From an uncultured Collinsella sp. (GTDB lineage: Bacteria; Actinomycetota; Coriobacteriia; Coriobacteriales; Coriobacteriaceae): 43,919 bases of DNA. The notes under the pieces were generated by a model. The model saw nothing but the letters and a program-made list of their open reading frames with translations. It ran no database searches and was not told the DNA's origin. A program made the position numbers and the translations under genes. Of the stretch, positions 9,291 through 19,574 are shown piece after piece. Each line of letters opens with the position of its first letter. Positions within the stretch are counted from its first letter, which is position 1. Location: contig CAUHHV010000019.1 of the NCBI GenBank assembly GCA_959606065.1, forward strand, positions 1-43,919, given 5' to 3'.

Positions 9291-10079
9291 CTAATGGCTG
9301 GAATAGCAGGTGGTGTGGGCGGCGTGGAAGCGGCAGTGCTCACGCATGCGGCAGATATTGCAGGTGGGGCGGCTCTGGGCGTCGTGGACCTCGCCGTCAA
9401 ACAGACCGATCACCGCGGTCACGCTCTTGGTGGGCATGAGCAGGCTGGTGGGGGTAACGGTAAGCCCGATGAGCCGTGTGGCGTTGAGCGCAGCCACGAT
9501 TGAGCGCTGGGCCGAGAGCGGGCAGTCGCCATAGCCGGGACTAAAGCGCCAGTTACCGGCGAGCCCGTGTGCAGCGGCCGCAGCCTTGACCTGCTGGTCC
9601 ATCTGCTCGACGGCGGCTTCTACATAGGCAGAGCATGCGGCGTCGAGCACGGCTCCCTCCAGGGGCTGCTGGGCTCCCGTGGTACGCAGGCGGCGCTCGG
9701 CGTCCATGCCGAGGGTGCATGCCATGAGCGCGGCAAAGCGGGCGTCTTTGAGATGTCGATAGATGTCGCGACCGCGCAGCTCAACGTTGGTGCCAACCAG
9801 ACGGATGCAAGGCTCTCCCTGCTCGTCCACGCCCGTGGCATCGACGGTAAACACGCGCCGCACGCCGCGGGGCTCAATGTCCAGCTCAAGGCGCTCGACC
9901 ACAAGCTCAATACGTCGTGACAGCTCGGGCTCAATCTGCTGGCCGCCGTAACCCAGATACCGCAGCATCTCGGCACGGTCGACACGGGGATGGTGCGCAG
10001 CATCGACACGGTAAAGCGCCGGCGACGCAAGGTCGGCCGGCACTTCGACAGCGGTTGTATCGATGTGCGGTTTTTCCAT
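9291..10079 (-). CDS. Vitamin B12-dependent methionine synthase activation protein
   Basis: A 262-residue stand-alone version of the MetH reactivation domain, which uses AdoMet and an electron donor to remethylate oxidised cob(II)alamin. The AdoMet-binding signature is RFSPGYGDCPL. The C-terminus carries a cysteine cluster (TCNICRMREHC, then a last Cys near the end), seen in split-type activation proteins and possibly metal binding. The start codon overlaps the metF stop as TAATG, so the two are translationally coupled, and metH follows nine bases after the stop. The partnership with the shortened MetH is therefore well supported by context. Confidence 0.88.
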   Translation of the reverse strand: MEKPHIDTTAVEVPADLASPALYRVDAAHHPRVDRAEMLRYLGYGGQQIEPELSRRIELVVERLELDIEPRGVRRVFTVDATGVDEQGEPCIRLVGTNVELRGRDIYRHLKDARFAALMACTLGMDAERRLRTTGAQQPLEGAVLDAACSAYVEAAVEQMDQQVKAAAAAHGLAGNWRFSPGYGDCPLSAQRSIVAALNATRLIGLTVTPTSLLMPTKSVTAVIGLFDGEVHDAQSRPTCNICRMREHCRFHAAHTTCYSSH

Positions 10080-10951
10080 TACCCCAGGCGCTCCATAATG
10101 GTCGCGGCGATCGCAGGACGATTCATAGTGTACAGGTGCAGACCGGCGGCACCGTGCTCCTTGAGGTCGCAAAGCTGACGGGCGGCATAATCTACACCGG
10201 CTGCCTGCAGGCTCTCGGGGTCGTTCTCGTACTTGGCGAGAATCTTGATGACGGGGGAGGGCAGTGACGCGCCGCACATAAAGACCATGCGGCTGATCTG
10301 CGACTTGCCCATAAACGGCATGATGCCCGCGGTAATGGGCACGGTGATGCCGGCCTTGTCGGCAAGCTCGCGAAAACGATAGAAGCACTCGTTATCAAAA
10401 AAGAGCTGCGTCACAAAGAAGCTCGCGCCGGCGTCCTGTTTTTGCTTGAGGTGTTCGACCGAGAGGTTGAGATCCTCGCAGGCAATGTGGCCCTCGGGGT
10501 AGGCTGCGGCACCCACGCAAAAGCCGGCGTCGACGAGCTCGGGGATGAGGTCGCGGGCGTAGGCGTAGTCGGAGGCGGGCTTGTCGTCCTCGGTCGCGCC
10601 GGCAGGGAGATCGCCACGCAGGGCCAGGATGTTTTCCACGCCGGCGGTGCGGTACTCATCGATCTTGGCGGCGATATCGGCGTGGGTACGGCCCACACAG
10701 GTGAGGTGCGCCACCGAGGGCGTATCGAATTCGCTCGTAATCATATGCGCGATGGGGGCGGTGGTGGCGCCGTTGCCCGAGCCGCCAGCCGAGCAGGTGA
10801 CCGAGACAAAGCTCGGCGAAAGCTTGCACAGATTGCCTGCCACTTCGCGAGCCGTGTCGAGGGTAAGCTCGCCCTTGGGCGGGAACATCTCAAACGAAAC
10901 GGGTGCAGTGCCCTGGGATGCTGCCTGCTTAAAAACCTCGTCGACGCGCAT
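10079..10951 (-). CDS. metF: 5,10-methylenetetrahydrofolate reductase
   Basis: A 290-residue flavoprotein that reduces 5,10-methylene- to 5-methyl-tetrahydrofolate, the methyl donor for MetH in the same operon. The N-terminal SFEMFPPKG holds the catalytic glutamate; ILALRGDLP and the FFVTQLFFD strand are classic MetF barrel motifs. Start ATG 10951 is chosen because AAGGAG lies seven bases upstream and the length then fits the family; the longer frame to 11014 has no site. First gene of the operon. I looked upstream for an S-box or T-box leader and found no match. Confidence 0.95.
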   Translation of the reverse strand: MRVDEVFKQAASQGTAPVSFEMFPPKGELTLDTAREVAGNLCKLSPSFVSVTCSAGGSGNGATTAPIAHMITSEFDTPSVAHLTCVGRTHADIAAKIDEYRTAGVENILALRGDLPAGATEDDKPASDYAYARDLIPELVDAGFCVGAAAYPEGHIACEDLNLSVEHLKQKQDAGASFFVTQLFFDNECFYRFRELADKAGITVPITAGIMPFMGKSQISRMVFMCGASLPSPVIKILAKYENDPESLQAAGVDYAARQLCDLKEHGAAGLHLYTMNRPAIAATIMERLG

Positions 10952-11111
10952 ATCGTGCTCCTTTAGATATTTAGTGCGATGTATTGTAAGGATTCTACAG
11001 CACCACTGTGTCACGGTGGAGTTTTACTCGCTATTTAGGGATACCAATCAAAGATGCCTTGCTATCGGCATTCCCTATAACAACGCAGCTCATTGGGTGC
11101 GGGGTGATAAA

Positions 11112-11295
11112 GACTGGTATCTGATGCGAAATACCAGTCAATTTAGCCCCGTCCTAAATTGACTACCCTTAAACCATGCGGGGAGGTCTGCAATTTATAC
11201 AGTTCATTGGCTGTTAAGGGTGGCAATACTGCCGCGATGCGGTAACCTCATTGATTGGTTTCGCGACAGCAACACAACGGTAATGTCGCGGAAAC
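11112..11295 (+). promoter_or_regulatory. Structured leader upstream of glnN
   Basis: The 423-base gap between metF and glnN holds several perfect inverted repeats: GACTGGTAT/ATACCAGTC (11112-11139), GTCAATTTAG/CTAAATTGAC (11137-11163), and GTTTCGCGACA/TGTCGCGGAAAC with one bulge (11258-11295). The first two share three bases, so their full-length forms compete. They could be protein operators or an RNA leader. None matches a riboswitch consensus I know. Confidence 0.5.
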
Positions 11296-11374
11296 ACGGC
11301 GAGCCTAAGCTATGACTCGTTCGTTAGTAATCAACACCGCTTCTCACGCGGTGCCGATACGAAGGGAGTTCCGT

Positions 11375-13462
<2,088 letters not shown>

Positions 13463-13491
13463 AACGTAACTGACATATCGTCACGGTATTG

Positions 13492-13527
13492 AGCCGGGGT
13501 CCGCATCGCGCGGGCCCCGGCTTTCTT
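13492..13527 (+). terminator. Terminator of glnN
   Basis: AGCCGGGGTCCGC pairs with GCGGGCCCCGGCT (13 bp, one G-T) around a 4-base loop, followed by a T-rich tract. Confidence 0.9.
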
Positions 13528-13570
13528 GTTGAACAAATTTATTAGGGAAGAGTCTGCTCCGTGCCGTTTG

Positions 13571-14311
13571 CTAGGGTAGGGGTGTGCGCGTTGCCGTGTC
13601 GTGAAAATGGAAGATGCTCGGAATATAACGCGCCTCGACATACTCAAATTGAGTTCCGGTTGAGTCGAATGTCTGGCTGGTTACGACCGCCAGATACGAA
13701 GAAGAATCGACGTCAAGCAACCGGCAGTCCTCAGTGTCGGGCTGGGCGAGTGTTATCGTTCGTTTGCTCACGGCAATGGTGAGCCCTAGCTCATCCTCGA
13801 TGTAATGGAAGAGCGACAGGGTGGCATTCTGCTCGTTTAGGCCGGGGACGGAGGAAGTTAGGAAGTAGTGGCGGTCGACAGCGACCGGTTTATCGTCGAG
13901 CATGCGGACGAGCTTCAAATGCGTAAGGTCTTCTCCTTCGGGAAATCCCGTCAACTGAGCTAGATACTTATTGGTGCTTACGTGTTCGAAATAGACGATT
14001 TTTGACGTTGGAATTGCTCCGATCGCGTGTGCCGATTCGCTGAACGAAGAAAGGTCATTTACGGTGAATGCGCCCTCTTTGCTGGCGCCTGCAAGTGACG
14101 TCTCGATTACGAGGACTCCCTTGCCTTTAATGGACTGAACTAGACCTTCATTTGCGAGAAGTGAAATGGCCTTGCGCACCGTCATTCGAGAACAGGAGAA
14201 CTCTTTGGACAGATTTTGTTCGGAAGGAAGGAGCGATCCCACGGGATGCTTACCTTCGACAATCCGCTCTCGAAGGCTGCGGTAAATTTCACTGTACAGG
14301 ATCCTTGCCAA
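13571..14311 (-). CDS. GntR-family (HutC/UTRA) transcriptional regulator
   Basis: A 246-residue regulator. The N-terminal winged helix is GntR-type: LYSEIYRSLRERIVEGKHPVG, then LPSEQNLSKEFSCSRMTVRKAI (residues about 6-55). The rest fits a UTRA ligand-binding domain of the HutC/TreR group, which usually senses a sugar phosphate. The start is TTG 14311 with AAGGAG six bases upstream. It is divergent from the GH4/PTS genes, whose promoter carries two TGTCTAGACA palindromes; by position it is the likely repressor, relieved by a phosphorylated alpha-glucoside. The effector is inferred. Confidence 0.9.
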   Translation of the reverse strand: MARILYSEIYRSLRERIVEGKHPVGSLLPSEQNLSKEFSCSRMTVRKAISLLANEGLVQSIKGKGVLVIETSLAGASKEGAFTVNDLSSFSESAHAIGAIPTSKIVYFEHVSTNKYLAQLTGFPEGEDLTHLKLVRMLDDKPVAVDRHYFLTSSVPGLNEQNATLSLFHYIEDELGLTIAVSKRTITLAQPDTEDCRLLDVDSSSYLAVVTSQTFDSTGTQFEYVEARYIPSIFHFHDTATRTPLP

Positions 14312-14446
14312 AATGCTCTCCTTATAGAGGTGGTGCGGAATGCGTCAAATCGGCGCGATAGTCTGTTTCTACCAATTATAGGAAGTGAAGACGCTTAAAG
14401 TTACCGCTTACCGCCATAAATCAACCGTTCACCCGTGTGCTTAACA

Positions 14447-14456
14447 TGTCTAGACA
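14447..14456. promoter_or_regulatory. Operator O1 of the GntR regulator
   Basis: Perfect palindrome TGTCTAGACA within the longer shared string ACATGTCTAGACAG. It overlaps the -35 region of the GH4 promoter. An identical copy lies 52 bases downstream. Confidence 0.75.
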
Positions 14457-14481
14457 GATTGCAAATCACTGAGGATATAAT
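14451..14481 (+). promoter_or_regulatory. Promoter of the GH4-PTS operon
   Basis: The -10 box is TATAAT (14476-14481). The best -35 is TAGACA (14451-14456) at 19-bp spacing, and it is part of operator O1, so repressor binding would block polymerase. Confidence 0.6.
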
Positions 14482-14498
14482 TCAAGTCGTCAAGTACA

Positions 14499-14508
14499 TG
14501 TCTAGACA
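14499..14508. promoter_or_regulatory. Operator O2 of the GntR regulator
   Basis: Second TGTCTAGACA palindrome; its last base is the first base of the AGGAGG ribosome binding site of the GH4 gene. Two sites 52 bp (about five helical turns) apart could support cooperative binding or looping. Confidence 0.75.
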
Positions 14509-14520
14509 GGAGGATTTGCA

Positions 14521-15852
14521 ATGGCAAAACAGAGCTATGCGGTTACTATCGCGGGAGGCGGAAGCACTTATACGCCGGGCGTTGTTCTGACACTTCTCGC
14601 GAAGCGTGATGTGTTCCCCATCAATAGGATTACGCTCTATGACAACGATGCCGAGCGTCAGGGGACAATTGCCAAGGCATGTGCCATCTACATCAGGGAG
14701 AATGCTCCAGAGGTAACCTTCAGCTATACGACCGACCCTGAGGAGGCCTTCACAGGCATCGACTTTGTACTTGCCCAGATTCGCGTTGGCAAGTACGCTA
14801 TGCGCGATAAGGACGAGAAGATCCCCCTGCGCTATGGCGTTCTTGGCCAAGAGACCTGCGGTCCTGGTGGCATTGCTTATGGCTTGCGCTCCATTGGCGG
14901 CGTACTCGAGATCCTTGACTACATGGAGAAATACAGTCCCAACGCATGGATGCTCAACTACTCCAACCCCGCGGCGATCGTTGCTGAGGCGACACGCCGC
15001 CTTCGCCCGGATTCAAAGATCATCAACATTTGCGACATGCCAATAGCCCTGATGGATATCATGGCTCAGATGTGTGGTCTCAAGGACCACAACGACCTCG
15101 TCGTCGGCTACTACGGCCTCAACCACTTTGGCTGGTGGACAAAGATTCACGACCGTGCAGGCAATGACCTTATGCCCACTATCAAGGCCCAAATGGCTAA
15201 AAACGGTTATGCTGGCGAGGATTCTGGCCTTGAATTCGTCGATGCGTCTTGGGACCAGACGTTCCGTAAGGCTAAGGATGTTTACGCGCTCGATCCGAAT
15301 ACCATTCCGAACACCTACCTCAAGTACTATCTCTTCCCGGACTATGTGGTTGAGCACACCGACCCCAACCACACCCGCACCGACGAGGTCCGTGAGGGTC
15401 GCGAGAAACGCGTTTTCGGTACCGCTCGCCAGATTATCGAAAAGGGCACGTCTGAGGGCTTCGGCCTTAAGCCAGATACCCACGCTGAGTACATTGTCGA
15501 TCTCGCTCGCGCTTTGGCAGAGAACACCCGTGAACGTTTCTCGCTGATTGTTCCCAACGACGGGGCTGTGTCCAATTTTGACCCAACGGCTATGGTCGAG
15601 ATCCCCTGCATCGTCGGCAGCGACGGCTACGAGAAAATTTGCCAAGGTGAGATTCCGCAATTCCAGAAAGGACTTATGGAGGAACAGGTCTCGGTCGAAA
15701 AGCTTGCAGTGTCTGCTTGGGTCGACCATTCCTATCAGGAGCTTTGGCAGGCGCTGACGCTTTCGAAGACGGTCCCCTCTGCCTCCGTTGCAAAGAAGAT
15801 CCTTGACGATCTCATTGAGGCGAATAAGGAGTTCTGGCCAGAGCTTCACTAG
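14521..15852 (+). CDS. 6-phospho-alpha-glucosidase, glycoside hydrolase family 4
   Basis: A 443-residue GH4 enzyme. These hydrolyse 6-phospho-alpha-glucosides (for example maltose 6-phosphate) by an NAD+ and Mn2+ dependent redox mechanism. The N-terminal VTIAGGGSTYTPG is the NAD-binding loop. NICDMP holds the metal-ligand cysteine, and the CDMP form marks the alpha-glucoside subgroup, whereas beta-type enzymes have CN(V/I)P. YYGLNHFGW carries the metal-binding histidine. AGGAGG lies seven bases before ATG 14521. The partner is the PTS permease gene 68 bases downstream, so substrates arrive already phosphorylated. Closest named relatives are MalH/AglB; the exact sugar is not decided by sequence. 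Confidence 0.92.
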   Translation: MAKQSYAVTIAGGGSTYTPGVVLTLLAKRDVFPINRITLYDNDAERQGTIAKACAIYIRENAPEVTFSYTTDPEEAFTGIDFVLAQIRVGKYAMRDKDEKIPLRYGVLGQETCGPGGIAYGLRSIGGVLEILDYMEKYSPNAWMLNYSNPAAIVAEATRRLRPDSKIINICDMPIALMDIMAQMCGLKDHNDLVVGYYGLNHFGWWTKIHDRAGNDLMPTIKAQMAKNGYAGEDSGLEFVDASWDQTFRKAKDVYALDPNTIPNTYLKYYLFPDYVVEHTDPNHTRTDEVREGREKRVFGTARQIIEKGTSEGFGLKPDTHAEYIVDLARALAENTRERFSLIVPNDGAVSNFDPTAMVEIPCIVGSDGYEKICQGEIPQFQKGLMEEQVSVEKLAVSAWVDHSYQELWQALTLSKTVPSASVAKKILDDLIEANKEFWPELH

Positions 15853-15920
15853 TATCGGAAATCAATTTAGCGAATGATGGCGGGCGGCCGACCTTGGACA
15901 GGTCGCATGGGAGGAAAACC

Positions 15921-17390
15921 ATGAGCGAAAGCAAAGAGCTTGTAAATCGCAAGCTCGGCGAGGACGTAGTTGGCCTCGTCGGCGGTAAGGAAAACATCCT
16001 GAGCATCTCGCACTGCATGACGCGTCTACGTTTCAAGCTGCGAGACGATGCGAAGGCCGATACTAAGGCAATTGAATCTCATAAAGGCGTCATTCAAGTA
16101 ATCAACGCGAATGGCCAGTATCAGGTTGTTGTCGGCATCAATGTGATTGAGGATGTTTACGATGCCGCGGTTGCCGCTTCTGGTGTCGAGGGGCTGGGCG
16201 AGGTTAATCTTGATGGTGAGCCCGTCAAGAAAGGAAACGTTGTTAGTGCCCTTATCGATACTATTTCGGGCGTAATCCAGCCGATTCTTGCGGTGCTGTG
16301 TGCCGCGGGCATGATCAAGGGTGTTTTGAGTATTCTCGTCGCCCTCGGATGGATCACGGCGACAGACGGCTTGTACCAGATTCTATATGCGGCTGGTGAC
16401 GGCTTCTTCTACTTCCTGCCGATTATCCTTGGCTATACCGCGGCAAAGAAGTTTGGCTGTAGTGAGTTCGTTGGCATGACGCTCGGTATCGCACTTACGT
16501 ATCCGGCGATGGTCAACATCACATCGGGCGATGTTTTGGGAACGGTGCTTGCCGGCACTCCCTTTGCCATGAACTACTACACGACTTTCCTCGGCATACC
16601 CGTCATCATGCCGTCTTCGGGTTATACGAGCTCTGTCATTCCGATTATCATCTCTGTTTGGTTCGCGGCAAAGCTGGAGAAGTGGTGCCGCAAGCATTTC
16701 TCTGAGTATGTAAAGTTCTTCTTTGTGCCTACGTGCGTGCTCGTTGTGATGGTCCCCGCTACCTATTTGATTATTGGCCCGATTGCCAACCTGATCACGA
16801 ACCTCATGAGCCTGCTGTTTAACTCCCTCTACAGCTTGCCTGTCATCGGCGGCGCGCTCGGCGGCATCGTGCTTACTGCCATTTGGCAGCCTATGGTCAT
16901 CTTCGGCTTCCACTGGAGTGTCATTGCCCTCATGCTGGTGAACATTGCCTCCCAGGGCTGGGATATTGTCATGGCGCCGTACATGGTTTGTTCATACGCT
17001 CAGTCCCTTGCCGTCCTCGCTATCCTTCTGAAGACTAAGGACCTAAAGCTCAAGCAGCTTGCATGGCCGGCGTTCATCTCGGGCTTCTTCTTCGGCATCA
17101 CCGAACCCTGCATCTACGGCGTGACCCTTCCGCGCAAGAAGCCTTTTATCATGAGCTGCATCGCCTCTGTGCCCGGGGGCCTAATCATCGGCGCTCTTGG
17201 CACCAAGATGTTCGCCTTCACCGGCGGCGGCTTCTGCGCCTTCCCGGGCTTCATTGACCCGTCCGGTGCAATGGGCGCGAACTACCTGATTTACGTAATC
17301 ATAGCCATCGTGGTTTCCAGCGTGATTTCGTTCCTGCTTACGTATGCGACGTACAAGGAGGACGTGCCGGCGGTAGAGGCTGCAAAGTAG
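15921..17390 (+). CDS. PTS transporter subunit EIIBC, glucose/maltose-type
   Basis: A 489-residue inner-membrane sugar permease. Residues 1-90 are the EIIB domain with the phosphorylated cysteine in SISHCMTRLRFKL; a linker leads to about ten hydrophobic segments of the EIIC domain, including the GITEPCIYGVTLP signature. There is no EIIA domain, so phosphate must come from an EIIA encoded elsewhere. ATG 15921 is chosen for GGAGG just upstream. Operon with the GH4 enzyme: uptake and phosphorylation, then hydrolysis inside the cell. Substrate most likely an alpha-glucoside such as maltose or isomaltose. Confidence 0.92.
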   Translation: MSESKELVNRKLGEDVVGLVGGKENILSISHCMTRLRFKLRDDAKADTKAIESHKGVIQVINANGQYQVVVGINVIEDVYDAAVAASGVEGLGEVNLDGEPVKKGNVVSALIDTISGVIQPILAVLCAAGMIKGVLSILVALGWITATDGLYQILYAAGDGFFYFLPIILGYTAAKKFGCSEFVGMTLGIALTYPAMVNITSGDVLGTVLAGTPFAMNYYTTFLGIPVIMPSSGYTSSVIPIIISVWFAAKLEKWCRKHFSEYVKFFFVPTCVLVVMVPATYLIIGPIANLITNLMSLLFNSLYSLPVIGGALGGIVLTAIWQPMVIFGFHWSVIALMLVNIASQGWDIVMAPYMVCSYAQSLAVLAILLKTKDLKLKQLAWPAFISGFFFGITEPCIYGVTLPRKKPFIMSCIASVPGGLIIGALGTKMFAFTGGGFCAFPGFIDPSGAMGANYLIYVIIAIVVSSVISFLLTYATYKEDVPAVEAAK

Positions 17391-17441
17391 CCAAAGAAGT
17401 GGAGCTGCGGGACAAGTATTTCCCCGCGCGCCAGCAATTAA

Positions 17442-17480
17442 ACGAGGTCGTCCTTGGATAAGCGTCGAGGGCGACCTCGT
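17442..17480 (+). terminator. Hairpin between the PTS gene and the serine hydrolase
   Basis: ACGAGGTCGTCC and GGGCGACCTCGT form a 12-bp stem (one G-T pair) with a 15-base loop. Only a weak T-rich run follows, so it is a poor terminator or a processing/attenuation hairpin. The alternative TTG start of the hydrolase at 17454 lies in its loop. Confidence 0.45.
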
Positions 17481-17510
17481 CTTGTACTGATTTCGTTCGA
17501 GAGGCAGTGG

Positions 17511-18953
17511 TTGAGGGTGCCTAATATTATCTTTGACAATAAGATGGGCGAGGCGTGCCTTGCGGCGTGGAGGTCCGCAGGTGTGGAAGTCCGCTCAGTC
17601 GTGGTCCGACAAGATGGTGAAGTCGTCTTCGAGCATGCGGCTGCGCCGTTCTCCCTCGAACACGTTCACCCGCTCTATTCTGTGACTAAGTCCTTCACCT
17701 CGGTTGCTGTTGGGATGTTGGTGAATGAAGGACGGCTGTCGCTGGCCGATCGCTGGATTTCATACTTCCCGGAATATGAAGGCGAGATTGCGGATGAGCG
17801 CTTTCGCAATGTGACAGTTCGAAATTTGCTGACTATGACGATGGGGCAGGAGAGTGACCTTTCGTATATTGGCGCGGGAGACGACTGGGCACATGAGGTT
17901 CTTCATCGTGAGTTTGACTGGAAGCCGGGCGAGGTCTTTCACTACGATTCGCTGTGTTCACATTTATTGAGCATGCTCGTGCAACGCATAAGTGGAACGA
18001 AAGAATCCGATTATCTCGCCGAACGTTTGTTTACGCCGTTAGGCATTAGAAATTGGTGGTGGGAAGAGGATCAAGCCGGTCATACGACCGGAGGTTTTGG
18101 TCTTCACCTTTCGACACCGGATTTGGCTAAGTTTGGTCAATGTTTGCTAGATGGCGGCAAGTGGCGTGGGGAACGGATCATTCCCGCGGAATGGGTTGCC
18201 GAGGCGACGAAGATTCAGATGGAAACGAGCCCCTTTTATCCGTCTGAGGCGACTGAAGACAGCAATGGCTATGGATACCAGTTCTGGATGTGCCGGCGTG
18301 GCGGGTTCAGATGCTCTGGCCTTTTTGGGCAGCTGTGCTACATACGGCCCACAGATGGCCTTGTCATCGCCTGCTCGAGTTCCACGACAGGAAGTAAGGC
18401 GTTGCTTGATCCGCTGTATGAGGTATTGTTCAAAGAGTCTAGTGTTCGGGAAACGGTGGCTTCCGAACGTGACTTCGATAGCATTCCCGTGCCAGTTGGG
18501 TTGGCTTCTGGCGGACGTTTGAGCTCATTACGTCTCGAGGGCATTCATCATTGCATTTTCGGGGATTTTGAAGAGATCGATATTCGATTTCATGAGAATG
18601 AGCTGGATTTGTCTCTGTTGCGCGATGGTCGTGAGTACGGCGTGAGGGCCGGCTACAAGTCTTGGGTTTGTAAATCGGGCGATGGGCTCGGAGTCGGAGA
18701 CCTCTTTCCTTTTGTAACTCATGAAGCTGAGAGAGACGATGCCCCCGCATGGGATGTTCGCAAGCTGTTTGCAGCGTATGCCTGGACTTCGCCAACAAGT
18801 TTACAAATCGAGACCAGGGAACTGGACTACACACGGCGCTGTTTTATCGATGTGCAGATCGGAGGCATTTATGCCGTGTGCAGGGTGCGAGTTGAGGGAA
18901 TGTGCTGTTTTCCGGCACCCTCGGAACTCACAGCGATTTTGAAGTTGGGGTAA
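17511..18953 (+). CDS. Serine hydrolase of the beta-lactamase/class C family
   Basis: About 480 residues. SVTK supplies the SxxK serine-lysine pair, YDS the second-motif tyrosine, and the fold continues through GGFGLHLSTPDLAKFGQ and YGYQFWM. The C-terminal 150 residues are a less conserved beta-rich domain. No signal peptide or lipobox is visible, so it is probably cytoplasmic, and an esterase or glycoside-deacylating role is more likely than antibiotic resistance. It lies 120 bases after the PTS gene and may be part of the same sugar operon. Start uncertain: TTG 17511 has GAGAGG upstream, GTG 17517 is next to it, and TTG 17454 has GAGG but is in a hairpin. Confidence 0.75.
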   Translation: MRVPNIIFDNKMGEACLAAWRSAGVEVRSVVVRQDGEVVFEHAAAPFSLEHVHPLYSVTKSFTSVAVGMLVNEGRLSLADRWISYFPEYEGEIADERFRNVTVRNLLTMTMGQESDLSYIGAGDDWAHEVLHREFDWKPGEVFHYDSLCSHLLSMLVQRISGTKESDYLAERLFTPLGIRNWWWEEDQAGHTTGGFGLHLSTPDLAKFGQCLLDGGKWRGERIIPAEWVAEATKIQMETSPFYPSEATEDSNGYGYQFWMCRRGGFRCSGLFGQLCYIRPTDGLVIACSSSTTGSKALLDPLYEVLFKESSVRETVASERDFDSIPVPVGLASGGRLSSLRLEGIHHCIFGDFEEIDIRFHENELDLSLLRDGREYGVRAGYKSWVCKSGDGLGVGDLFPFVTHEAERDDAPAWDVRKLFAAYAWTSPTSLQIETRELDYTRRCFIDVQIGGIYAVCRVRVEGMCCFPAPSELTAILKLG

Positions 18954-19156
18954 TTTTTCAAGACGTGCGATTGATGAGAAAGCTTGCCAACATCACGGCA
19001 AATGGAGACGGAGCTGTCTCCAGGCAATGTTTTTCGATGCGGACGTCTCAGATATCGTATTGCTAGGGACTAAGTCAATCACTTGTTAGGGTCGAAGCGT
19101 AAATGCGTTTCCTCGGCTCCGCACCCTGTTGGGCTCGAATCCCGGCGCATGGCAGC

Positions 19157-19188
19157 AAAAAGCCCGCTATCGTGAGGATAACGGGCTT
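19157..19188 (-). terminator. Terminator of tRNA-Glu
   Basis: On the minus strand AAGCCCGTTATCC, a short loop and GATAGCGGGCTT form the stem, followed by TTTTTG. It ends the tRNA transcript 12 bases after the CCA. Confidence 0.85.
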
Positions 19189-19199
19189 CTCATTTTAAA

Positions 19200-19276
19200 T
19201 GGTGCCCCCAGCGGGATTCGAACCCGCGATATCCACCTTGAAAGGGTGGCGTCCTTGGCCGCTAGACGATGGGGAC
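19200..19276 (-). tRNA. tRNA-Glu (anticodon UUC)
   Basis: The minus strand folds as a full cloverleaf: acceptor GTCCCCA/TGGGGGC, anticodon arm CCACC-CTTTCAA-GGTGG with anticodon TTC, and T arm GCGGG-TTCGAAT-CCCGC. The discriminator is A, and CCA is encoded (its last A at 19200). A -10 box lies just upstream and a terminator just downstream, so it is a single-gene transcript. Confidence 0.97.
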
Positions 19277-19286
19277 AGCGGGAAAG

Positions 19287-19292
19287 AGTATA
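19287..19292 (-). promoter_or_regulatory. -10 box of the tRNA-Glu gene
   Basis: TATACT on the minus strand, 10 bases before the tRNA 5-prime end. I see no good -35 at 16-18 bp. Confidence 0.5.
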
Positions 19293-19375
19293 GCAGACTT
19301 TTTTGCCGGCGCGTATATCGTTGGCAAACTGGAAAACCACCACACAGGAGTAGGCTTTTATTCCGATTTTCAAAT

Positions 19376-19512
19376 ATCTCAATCTGTAACATCTGAGCGG
19401 GCAAATCGGCTCTATCTGTTACAGATCGAGATAGACGGCGGGCGTCGGCACCAACATCTCAATCTGTAACAGTACGACGACTTTTAACGGTCTAGATGTT
19501 ACAAATCGAGAC
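19376..19512. repeat. Four alternating copies of a 16-base repeat
   Basis: The unit ATCTCRATYTGTAACA occurs four times in alternating orientation: plus 19376-19391, minus 19417-19432, plus 19456-19471, minus 19497-19512. Spacing between unit starts is 39-41 bases. No coding frame crosses it convincingly. It lies between tRNA-Glu and murT-gatD. Confidence 0.75.
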
Positions 19513-19534
19513 AAACTGCCGTGGCGGGTCAAAA

Positions 19535-19567
19535 CCACCACAAAGGTGCCTGTCCCCTTTGTGGTGG
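19535..19567. repeat. REP-like hairpin
   Basis: CCACCACAAAGG and CCTTTGTGGTGG are perfect 12-bp arms around TGCCTGTCC. It resembles the GGGGACAGG...CTTTG type of repeat found dispersed in Firmicutes and Actinobacteria and linked to Y1 (RAYT-type) transposases; that link is from memory of the family, as no transposase is in the window. It also lies just after the murT-gatD stop codon on the minus strand. Confidence 0.7.
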
Positions 19568-19574
19568 TGGGGCG

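Noticed and set aside
7050..9503. 817-codon plus-strand frame opposite metH
   Set aside because: Same kind of antisense shadow; the minus strand encodes an unmistakable MetH.
10952..11111. S-box or T-box leader before metF
   Set aside because: No kink-turn or T-box core sequence found on the minus strand.
19105..19152. tRNA-like 3-prime end (TTGGG-CTCGAAT-CCCGG)
   Set aside because: It can form a T arm, but no matching acceptor or anticodon arm exists upstream; at most an old attachment-site or tRNA fragment.
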